DNA of 12,036 nucleotides from CAYLQD01 sp043819695 (GTDB taxonomy: Bacteria; Planctomycetota; PUPC01): the NCBI GenBank assembly GCA_043819695.1, contig JBDREM010000006.1, positions 1 to 12,036 on the forward strand. The letters are read 5' to 3'. Below, piece by piece: positions 6,777 through 12,036 of the stretch. The first letter of the stretch is position 1. Each line of letters opens with the position of its first letter. The notes under the pieces were generated by a model. That model searched no databases and was not told the DNA's origin. It worked only from the letters and a program-made list of their open reading frames with translations. Position numbers and translations under genes: made by a program.

Positions 6777-7808
6777 CTAGAGGCAGCCCTCGTTCGCCAG
6801 GCTGGTGTAGCCCGTTTCACTGACGATGACATGGTCGAGCACGCGTATGCCGATGACGTCGCCGGTCTGCTTGAGGCGCTTCGTGATCTCGATGTCCTCG
6901 CGGCTGGGCGTCGTGTCTCCGGACGGATGGTTGTGCGCGAAGATGACCGAGGCGGCCGAGTCGCGGATGGCCGGCTCGAACACTTCGCGGGGATGGACGA
7001 TGCTCTGCGTCAGGCTGCCCTGGGATATCGTGAGGTCCCGTATGAGCCGGTTCTTGGCGTCGAGCAGCATCGTGACGAACGTCTCGCGTTTCTCCATCCC
7101 CAGCTTGTGGCGGTAGCGCTCGAACACGGCCTCGGGGCTGAGAAAGGCGCCGGGCTTCGACGTGGCCGGCGGCCCGTTGAACCGCCTCGCGATCTCGAGG
7201 GCCGCTTTGATGCCGGCCGCCTTTGCCGCGCCGATCCCGTGGACCTTCTGAAGCTCGGCCGTCGAGCATTCGGCCAGTCTGCGGAACCCGCCGAACCGCA
7301 CGATCAGGCTGCGGGCAAGCTCGACCGCGGTAATGTCGCGAGCGCCGCCGCCGATGATTATTGCGAGGAGTTCGGCGTCGGTCAGGTGCTGCTGGCCGAG
7401 CTTCGCCAGGCGCTCGCGCGGGCGCTCGCTCTCCGGCAGTTGCTTGATGGTCGGCTTCTTCGAGAAGAACGGACAGCCGGCGGTCAGCGGGCACTGGTGG
7501 CACTTGGGCGTCTTCGCGCAGATGCCGGCGAGGCGGCCGTTGCTCCTGCAGTACGCGGCGAGCACCGCCTTTGCTCGCGGCTGGTCCGTGGTGGTCGTGC
7601 GTGAGATGACCTCGATGGCGGCCAGGATTGTGTGACTGGCGGACGCGGCCGGCTTCCCCTGGGGAATTATGCCGATCCGCCGGAAGAACCGCTGGACGTC
7701 CTTGTTGTCGGTGAACGGCTCGGCGACTGCGGGCGGCCCGGGCGGGACGAACGCGGCGATTTCCTCCTCCATCAAAGGGTAGTTTTGGGCGAGTTCCTCG
7801 GGGGTCAT
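6777..7808 (-). CDS. radC: RadC-like JAB/MPN protein with N-terminal endonuclease III-like Fe-S motif
   Basis: The 343-residue protein is about 115 residues longer than a normal RadC. Residues 121-343 are a complete RadC: KQLPESERPRERL, a helix-hairpin-helix (VHGIGAAKAAGIKAALEIARR, 189-209), and a JAB/MPN metal site with E242 and HNHPSGDTTPSRED (292-305; H292, H294, S302, D305). RadC's biochemical role is unsettled despite its DNA-repair name. Residues 91-112 (GRLAGICAKTPKCHQC then PLTAGC) place Cys at 97, 103, 106 and 112, nearly the C-x6-C-x2-C-x5-C [4Fe-4S] loop of endonuclease III/MutY. The glycosylase catalytic domain itself is absent. The ATG at 7808 has GGAG upstream and lies 30 bases downstream of the promoter's -10; the upstream ATG at 7850 lies inside the promoter and is rejected. 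Confidence 0.9.
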   Translation of the reverse strand: MTPEELAQNYPLMEEEIAAFVPPGPPAVAEPFTDNKDVQRFFRRIGIIPQGKPAASASHTILAAIEVISRTTTTDQPRAKAVLAAYCRSNGRLAGICAKTPKCHQCPLTAGCPFFSKKPTIKQLPESERPRERLAKLGQQHLTDAELLAIIIGGGARDITAVELARSLIVRFGGFRRLAECSTAELQKVHGIGAAKAAGIKAALEIARRFNGPPATSKPGAFLSPEAVFERYRHKLGMEKRETFVTMLLDAKNRLIRDLTISQGSLTQSIVHPREVFEPAIRDSAASVIFAHNHPSGDTTPSREDIEITKRLKQTGDVIGIRVLDHVIVSETGYTSLANEGCL

Positions 7809-7837
7809 TTTCGCTCTCCGCCGCGCCTTCCGTCGAG

Positions 7838-7866
7838 ATTCTAGCGGCATATCGGCACACTGTCAA
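7838..7866 (-). promoter_or_regulatory. Strong sigma70-like promoter for the radC-DUF3604-argJ cluster
   Basis: On the minus strand, a perfect TTGACA (7861-7866), a 17-base spacer and TAGAAT (7838-7843) form a near-consensus promoter. Transcription would start near 7831, giving a leader of about 23 bases before the ATG at 7808. Its position rules out the in-frame ATG at 7850 as the start. Confidence 0.75.
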
Positions 7867-7991
7867 GCTGTCGGCCCGCCGTTCGGCGGCCCCTTTTGTG
7901 TCTAAACTCGCCGTTTTGCCTGCCGATAACTACTTGTGTCGCAATAGTTGCGGCCAATAGTGTCTATCTACCCCTGGCAGCGGGGACAAAC

Positions 7992-8813
7992 GTGTCAGAG
8001 TCGTCCTCTCAAACAGGAACGGGCCAGCCTGCGCAGTCGAAGTCCTGGCCCGAGATGCCCGAGCTTCGCATGCTGCTGTCGCTGCGCAGCCACGAATCGC
8101 GGACGCGGCGAAGGCTGGCCCTGTGCGACGAGCTCTGCGGTTCGCTCGAGGCAATGTACCGTGCCGCGCGGGCGCTGGCCGCGTCGGGCCTCGGCGGGAG
8201 CTCGAGCCAGGCCAGCAGTTGCATCAGGAAGGCGCCGGCTTCCGTGCACACCATCTGCTCGGTCGTTCGCGACTTTGCCGACGCTTTGAACCGCGTGTTC
8301 GAGGTCGTGGGGTTCGACATGCACGGCGATCCCGATGAGCCGGCCGCCGCCGCCGAGAGCCCGCTCACGCCGGTCGTCCGCGAGACGCTGTTCAAGGCCA
8401 TCGACGAACACACGGCGCTGCGCTCCTGGGACGGCGTCAGTTGGGTCGGCCTCTCGGTCGACTCACGGCGGCGGATCGAGTTTCACTGGTCCGTCGCGAT
8501 GGAGTGCCTGCGAACCAATCCGCAGAAGGGGTACCCCGCGTTCCGGCCGATCGTCCTGCTCGCCCGCCGCCTGGCCGATGAGGGGCTCCGGCTGCTCGAC
8601 CCGGCGACCGGGCCGATCGCCGAGGAACGGGGCAGCGCCTACTCGACAACGAAGAAGCTGCGGGCGCAAATCGACCGCATCCGAGCGCTCGTCAACTGCA
8701 AGTGCGATGCGCTCGAGGGCGAGATGCGGGCCGTTCAGACCGCGATCATCAAGGCGCAAAGCCAGACGATGTCGCTCGTCAAGAACCTCTCGAACATCGG
8801 GCCGGCGGGGTAG
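7992..8813 (+). CDS. Hypothetical protein with C-terminal coiled coil
   Basis: I do not recognise this family. From the GTG at 7992, with GGGGA about 6 bases upstream, the protein has 273 residues; the frame is open from a TTG at 7896 without a ribosome site, and an ATG at 8055 is another option. The N-terminal ~20 residues are Ser/Gln-rich. Helical segments follow (RTRRRLALCDELCGSLEAMYRAARA; FADALNRVFEVVG). A middle part contains RSWDGVSWVGLSVDSRRRIEFHW. The last ~55 residues (TKKLRAQIDRIRALVNCKCDALEGEMRAVQ) look like a coiled coil. No signal peptide or membrane segment is seen. It converges with top6B across 18 bases and is transcribed away from the radC promoter. I found no convincing promoter of its own. 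Confidence 0.7.
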   Translation: MSESSSQTGTGQPAQSKSWPEMPELRMLLSLRSHESRTRRRLALCDELCGSLEAMYRAARALAASGLGGSSSQASSCIRKAPASVHTICSVVRDFADALNRVFEVVGFDMHGDPDEPAAAAESPLTPVVRETLFKAIDEHTALRSWDGVSWVGLSVDSRRRIEFHWSVAMECLRTNPQKGYPAFRPIVLLARRLADEGLRLLDPATGPIAEERGSAYSTTKKLRAQIDRIRALVNCKCDALEGEMRAVQTAIIKAQSQTMSLVKNLSNIGPAG

Positions 8814-8831
8814 GCCAGGGGCGCCGCGGGC

Positions 8832-10571
8832 TCACATCTTCCGGCTCTTCTCCAGCAGGGCCGTCAGGCTGGCCGCTATCTTCTTCTCCGCGCGGTCGTT
8901 GAGGTCCAGGATGTTGCGCAGAGCGTTCGCTATGTGCGGTATATAAGAGCTTATGTACTCGCGCTTCTTCGCCGCGTCGGCCTCGCGCCGCCGCCGCTTG
9001 ATGTGGACCGACATCCGCCGGCCGCACTCCTGGAGCCCCAGCTTGATGTCCTTCACGATCTCCGGATAGTGGGCGATCGCCTCCTTGCTCTCCGACGTGA
9101 ACGGGACCCACACGCTCGCGAGGTGCACCAGGATCGCCGCCGGGCCGGCCGGCAGACTGTTGCCCGATTGCCCGAGGCCGTAGTTCTTCCATGACGTCTC
9201 CGAGACGGCCGCCGTGATCGCGCAGGCGCCCTGCTGATACAGCAGCGGAACGCGGTTCGCGTACCGCAGCAGCCTGATGGCGCCCTCCTCGGGCAGTTCG
9301 CCGCCGTATGCCACGCCGACCTCGATCAGGAACGGATTGCCGCGGTAGACCGACGGCGGGCGGGTGACCGAGGTGTAGAAGTCCGCGTCGATCCGTTCGA
9401 GCCCCTTCAGGATCAGCTCCTCGCCGATGGGCGAGATGCAGTCGGTCGGCGGGTTCATTATCTTCGTCGCCTGGATCGCGCCGAGCAGCCGGTCGGCCTC
9501 CTCGCGGGCGATCCGCGACGGCCGCGCGTTCTCAGGGATCCGCGCCTTCTCGAGAACCTCGCCGGCGATCCGCGCGCTGACGCGCGAGAAGTCCGACTGC
9601 AGGCAGCCCTTGACGCTGCGCGACCTCGTCGTGTGGAGCATCTTGATCAGGAGGCCGAGCTCGACGCCGTACGGGTGCGGCTTGATCTCGCGCGCCTCCG
9701 GCGGAAGCTGCTCGGTCGAGCGCTCGTAGACCTGCTTCTCGCCCACCGGGTTGACGTAGCTGATCGAGACGTGCGGGTTGGCGATCGCGGTCTGCTTGAT
9801 GTATTCGTCGATCGACTTCAGCCCCTTCTGGTACTTCGCCTCGAGGTCGATCTCGACCATCGTCCCGTGGCCGCTGCCCCAGTCGATCTCGTCGTCGCGC
9901 TGGACCCGCGGCTCGTTCTTCTGCGTGTCGATCGTCACCTCGTAGTAGTGGGCCGGCTTCTTCGGCGAGATGCACGACGTGATCCGCACGGGCCGCCCGG
10001 TCGTGAGCTGCCCGTACATCCCCGCCGCCGAGATGCCGATCCCCTGCTGCCCGCGGGACATCTTCAGCCGGTGAAACTTCGAGCCGTACAGCAGCTTCCC
10101 GAAAATGTTCGGAATCTGGTTCTTCACGATGCCGGGGCCGTTGTCGCGGACGCGGACCGTGAACCGGTCCTCGTGGTTCGGGATCGGCTTGACCTCGATG
10201 AAGACGTCGGGCAGGATTGCGGCCTCCTCGCACGCGTCGAGCGAGTTGTCGACCGCCTCCTTGATTGTCGTCAGCAGCGCTCGCCACGGGTTGTCGAACC
10301 CGAGCAGGTGGCGGTTCTTCGTGAAGAACTCCGAGATCGAGATGTCACGCTGCCGCTTGCCCATCGATTCCGCCGTCTCCGGCGAGCGGGGCTTCGGCGG
10401 CTTCGGAGCGGGCGCCGGCGGAGCCGTCTGCTTCTTCCCGGCCTTTGCGGCCGGCCTCTTCTTGCGCGACGACTTCTTCTTCGCGTCCGCCTTCTTCCTG
10501 GGAGCCGGCTTCGATTTCGGCGCCTTCCTCTTCGCGGCCGTCTTCTCTTTTGCCACTTTCTTCTTCGCCAT
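8832..10571 (-). CDS. top6B: DNA topoisomerase VI subunit B
   Basis: Top6B is the ATPase half of the type IIB enzyme that, with the Spo11-like subunit A, passes one duplex through a double-strand break. The GHKL ATP site is complete: KEAVDNSLDACEEA (E115, N119), RVRDNGPGI (D143, G145, G147) and SRGQQGIGISAAGMYGQLTTG (172-192). The transducer domain has NRVPLLYQQGAC, SWKNYGLGQ (460-467) and VPFTSESKEAIA with the switch lysine K496. The helix-two-turn-helix region lies between. Length after the tail is normal. Residues 1 to about 65 form an unusual Lys/Ala/Pro-rich basic tail like those of histone H1-like proteins. The ATG follows AAAGGAG. No subunit A gene adjoins it. Topoisomerase VI is mainly archaeal and plant, and scattered in bacteria. 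Confidence 0.95.
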   Translation of the reverse strand: MAKKKVAKEKTAAKRKAPKSKPAPRKKADAKKKSSRKKRPAAKAGKKQTAPPAPAPKPPKPRSPETAESMGKRQRDISISEFFTKNRHLLGFDNPWRALLTTIKEAVDNSLDACEEAAILPDVFIEVKPIPNHEDRFTVRVRDNGPGIVKNQIPNIFGKLLYGSKFHRLKMSRGQQGIGISAAGMYGQLTTGRPVRITSCISPKKPAHYYEVTIDTQKNEPRVQRDDEIDWGSGHGTMVEIDLEAKYQKGLKSIDEYIKQTAIANPHVSISYVNPVGEKQVYERSTEQLPPEAREIKPHPYGVELGLLIKMLHTTRSRSVKGCLQSDFSRVSARIAGEVLEKARIPENARPSRIAREEADRLLGAIQATKIMNPPTDCISPIGEELILKGLERIDADFYTSVTRPPSVYRGNPFLIEVGVAYGGELPEEGAIRLLRYANRVPLLYQQGACAITAAVSETSWKNYGLGQSGNSLPAGPAAILVHLASVWVPFTSESKEAIAHYPEIVKDIKLGLQECGRRMSVHIKRRRREADAAKKREYISSYIPHIANALRNILDLNDRAEKKIAASLTALLEKSRKM

Positions 10572-10647
10572 CTGCTCCTTTCCGCTATGCGCCCGCCCAA
10601 GCTCTGTCTGACAAATACAGGCACAGCGGGGCTGTTGACCAATTCAT

Positions 10648-10659
10648 CAGACTAGTCTG
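10648..10659. repeat. 12-bp perfect palindrome at a stop codon
   Basis: CAGACTAGTCTG is fully self-complementary and contains the TAG stop of the membrane-protein gene upstream of top6B. There is no T-tract, so an intrinsic terminator is not supported. It could be a protein-binding site or chance. Confidence 0.4.
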
Positions 10660-11263
10660 TTTCTTCGTACCACCCCGAGCTCTTGCTGTCATAGGTGCAC
10701 ACGATCCAGCCGCAGGAGTAGGTCAAGGTGAACCCATTTGCATCGCTGCGCGAGTATTGGAGATCAAGGACCTCGTTGTGCCGGCAAAGTTGCGTTGGCA
10801 GAGACCTGCCGCTATCGGACAGCTTCTCCGGGTATTTGCCGTGCTCGTTGTGATAGGTTCTGACCTCGGCGACGACGAGGTCGGCCAGTGCGCGGCTGCG
10901 GCCGAGCTCCTCCAGGGAGCGATAGGTTCCGACGGCGCCGCCCGCGCAATAAGCTGCGACGAGAATCACGATGCACCAGAGGACGATCTCCATCTGCAAA
11001 CGCGAGCGGTAGAAGGAACGGGCGCCAAAGGCGACACCGATCGCTACGGCGACCGTGGGGGCGACAAGGAAGATGAACGTCGCCCCGAGCCAGCCGACCG
11101 CGTCGTCGATGCTATCGCAGTGTCGGGAGACAGTGTACGCCAGCAGGAGGGCAAGCACCGTGGCGGCCGCTGCCATCGCCGTCAGCGTGCGGAAGATGCC
11201 AAGCCCGATTCTCTCGCGTCTCGTCACACTGAATCCCTGCTGATGCCTCCTGACGGCATCCAT
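10652..11263 (-). CDS. Membrane protein with three predicted helices and a pseudopilin-like tail
   Basis: The 203-residue protein has hydrophobic stretches at about 24-45 (TLTAMAAAATVLALLLAYTV), 56-80 (AVGWLGATFIFLVAPTVAVA) and 92-112 (EIVLWCIVILVAAYCAGGAV). The last ~75 residues are soluble: LVVAEVRTYHNEHGKYPEKLSD resembles the 'Y..hG.YP..L' segment of type II secretion pseudopilins, followed by a Cys-containing C-terminus (CGWIVCTYDSKSSGWYEETD). I cannot name a family. The ATG at 11263 has no clear ribosome site; GTG at 11227 with GCAGGG upstream is an alternative start. It lies 80 bases upstream of top6B in the same direction and could be co-transcribed, with no functional link evident. 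Confidence 0.65.
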   Translation of the reverse strand: MDAVRRHQQGFSVTRRERIGLGIFRTLTAMAAAATVLALLLAYTVSRHCDSIDDAVGWLGATFIFLVAPTVAVAIGVAFGARSFYRSRLQMEIVLWCIVILVAAYCAGGAVGTYRSLEELGRSRALADLVVAEVRTYHNEHGKYPEKLSDSGRSLPTQLCRHNEVLDLQYSRSDANGFTLTYSCGWIVCTYDSKSSGWYEETD

Positions 11264-11301
11264 TTTACCAAACCGCGCCGGACGCCTTCAACGCGCATTG
11301 C

Positions 11302-11515
11302 GAATGAGTCCCTAATGGCACTAACATAAGGGGCTCGGCCCATGTCGCAGAGCTCCGCTCATAATCGTAATCTTACTCCTAATCCTAATCGCTGTTTCGT
11401 AAGTGCCGCTGCCGAGTAGGATTATGATTAGGATTAGGACAAAGAAGCCGTCGGGCCGCCCGTTCTCTCTGGCGGCGGATGATCGGCTTAAGTTAGTGCC
11501 ATTGGAATGAGTCCC
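11302..11515. mobile_element. MITE-like non-autonomous element with inverted and direct repeats
   Basis: The 17-bp ends AATGGCACTAACATAAG (11314-11330) and CTTAAGTTAGTGCCATT (11487-11503) are inverted repeats with one mismatch. GAATGAGTCCC occurs as a direct repeat just outside both (11302-11312 and 11505-11515). The interior, about 155 bases, has no coding frame but carries long complementary arms. This is the architecture of a miniature inverted-repeat element mobilised by a transposase elsewhere. An 11-bp target duplication would be long, so the direct repeats may instead be part of the element. Confidence 0.6.
11362..11439. repeat. Telomere-like GGATTA inverted arms
   Basis: TCCTAATCCTAATC (11377-11390) is perfectly complementary to GATTAGGATTAGGA (11426-11439). 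A second, overlapping pairing joins 11362-11378 with 11414-11430 at 15 of 17 positions. The arms are degenerate tandem copies of a six-base GGATTA/TAATCC unit, so alternative foldings are possible. Confidence 0.75.
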
Positions 11516-11583
11516 CCTATCATTCTGTTACGGGTCATCGCTCGGTTCGTCTTCCTCCCGGCCGCTGTCCCGGCCGGCGTTGT

Positions 11584-11600
11584 TCAGCCCGAAGGGCTGA
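11584..11600. repeat. REP-like hairpin 1 (GAA loop)
   Basis: TCAGCCC, GAA, GGGCTGA: a perfect 7-bp stem with a three-base loop. It is the first of four hairpins within 150 bases. Confidence 0.7.
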
Positions 11601-11610
11601 CATTCTCCAG

Positions 11611-11629
11611 CCCAGGGCGAAGCCCTGGG
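11611..11629. repeat. REP-like hairpin 2 (GAA loop)
   Basis: CCCAGGGC, GAA, GCCCTGGG: a perfect 8-bp stem with the same GAA loop as its neighbour. Similar palindromes are common between genes in planctomycete-type genomes. Confidence 0.7.
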
Positions 11630-11650
11630 AAATAGAGGGCGCAACCACGG

Positions 11651-11693
11651 AGCCCTGTAAGGGCGAAACAAGCTGTGCCGCCCTTACAGGGCT
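11651..11693. repeat. Large REP-like hairpin 3
   Basis: AGCCCTGTAAGGGCG (11651-11665) is perfectly complementary to CGCCCTTACAGGGCT (11679-11693), a 15-bp stem with a 13-base loop. No T-tract follows on either strand, so I annotate it as a repeat and not a terminator. Confidence 0.75.
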
Positions 11694-11714
11694 TCGCCCT
11701 AGGCTGCTGAACGC

Positions 11715-11729
11715 GAGCCTTTCAGGCTC
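11715..11729. repeat. REP-like hairpin 4 (TTC loop)
   Basis: GAGCCT, TTC, AGGCTC: a 6-bp stem whose loop is the complement of GAA, so it is a reverse-oriented relative of hairpins 1 and 2. Confidence 0.6.
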
Positions 11730-11803
11730 AACAGATCACTTTCTCAACAGCCCTGCTATGCCGCGATTTCGGCGACCGCCAAACACGTGCTCGCGAACTC
11801 CAC

Positions 11804-11857
11804 GCGGGGAGGGGCCGCGGGGGGGGGCCCTTTTCCGAACCGGCCTCCCCCGCGGGC
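11804..11857 (-). terminator. GC-rich hairpin region after the Y-family polymerase fragment (possible terminator)
   Basis: Downstream of the minus-strand stop at 11866, a G/C-rich segment can fold: an imperfect CGCGGGGGAGGCC pairs with GGCCCCTCCCCGCG across a loop containing a run of nine G (11819-11827). It lacks the T-tract of a classical terminator. The fold is read by eye only. Confidence 0.3.
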
Positions 11858-11865
11858 GCGTACGA

Positions 11866-12036
11866 TCAGTTCTTCTTTTTCTGCCAACTCAGCCCGGCGA
11901 TCTTGTGCGAGAGCATCTGCGGATTGCTCGCCCGGCGCACGAGCCGCGCCCAGGTGAGAACGCGTTCGCCGTAGCGGTCTCGGATATCGTCGGCGGCTCG
12001 GATCATCCCGTCGTACTTGCCCCAATACTCGCGGTC
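11866..12036 (-). CDS. C-terminal fragment, probably a Y-family (DinB-like) DNA polymerase
   Basis: The 56 residues read through the window edge begin DREYWGKYDGMIRAADDIRDRYG and end SWQKKKN. The pattern 'a.D.iR.RyG...v..A' followed by a short basic tail resembles the C-terminal little-finger end of DinB/UmuC-type translesion polymerases. The catalytic palm domain lies outside the window, so this is a weak identification from a tail alone. The stop is TGA. The gene is transcribed towards the repeat-rich spacer. Confidence 0.45.
   Translation of the reverse strand, partial: DREYWGKYDGMIRAADDIRDRYGERVLTWARLVRRASNPQMLSHKIAGLSWQKKKN

Noticed and set aside
4230..7604. Plus-strand open frame of 1124 codons
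   Set aside because: It lies antisense to argJ, the DUF3604 gene and most of radC, all recognised families. Its translation is low-complexity Arg/Gly/Ala/Val/Asp-rich, as expected from the complement of GC-rich codons, and no start signal is seen.
7848..7850. Upstream ATG as the start of the radC-like gene
   Set aside because: It lies in the spacer between the -35 and -10 hexamers, upstream of the predicted transcript start, and has no ribosome site; the ATG at 7808 fits both.
9633..10655. Plus-strand open frame of 340 codons opposite top6B
   Set aside because: Antisense shadow of a strongly conserved gene; the translation is a repetitive Arg/Leu/Val/Asp mix.
11651..11693. Intrinsic terminator
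   Set aside because: The stem is strong but no T-tract follows on either strand, and it sits among other repeat hairpins.
11584..11729. CRISPR array
   Set aside because: The repeats are palindromes of different sequence and length with no constant spacers and no cas genes.
11756..12025. Minus-strand open frame of 89 codons
   Set aside because: It is out of frame with the better-supported C-terminal fragment ending at 11866 and depends on the nine-G run and hairpin region.

Overview
This is GC-rich DNA (no base counting was done) from a bacterium, with Shine-Dalgarno sites, sigma70-like promoters, signal peptides and a lipobox. The gene content fits an environmental lineage near the Planctomycetota/PVC group: a secreted double zinc-ribbon protein, a DUF3604 protein, a bacterial topoisomerase VI B subunit, and GAA-loop palindromes between genes. 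That placement is inference; there is no rRNA marker in the window.

Left end (1-1806): the 3' fragment of a plus-strand gene runs directly into a complete IS1182-family insertion sequence (141-1801). The element has 16-bp imperfect terminal inverted repeats and an apparent 5-bp CTCAG target duplication. On its far side lies a 17-codon minus-strand remnant that begins like a signal peptide. Next to it, on the minus strand, is a secreted protein with four CxxC pairs (1880-2878).

Middle (2879-7866): a divergent spacer carries a clear promoter for a plus-strand acetolactate decarboxylase that looks like a lipoprotein (3111-3950). Facing it is a four-gene minus-strand cluster that starts from a near-consensus promoter (7838-7866). 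In order, the genes are a RadC-type protein with an N-terminal endonuclease III-like cysteine cluster, a DUF3604/PHP-like protein that has lost several predicted metal ligands, argJ, and a small STAS-like (DUF4325) protein. The first three are tightly spaced (9 and 30 nt); the last follows after 75 nt and joins the cluster less certainly.

Right part (7992-12036): an unrecognised coiled-coil protein converges with topoisomerase VI subunit B, which has a roughly 65-residue Lys/Pro/Ala-rich tail and no subunit A beside it. Upstream lies a three-helix membrane protein with a pseudopilin-like tail. About 600 nt without a gene follow. They hold a MITE-like element with terminal inverted repeats, direct repeats and telomere-like GGATTA arms, then a cluster of REP-like hairpins. 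The window ends in the C-terminal piece of a probable Y-family DNA polymerase.

The most unusual features are the RadC/Fe-S-motif fusion, the DUF3604 protein with a degraded metal site, the isolated bacterial Top6B and the MITE-like element. I see no evidence for a complete new multi-gene system.
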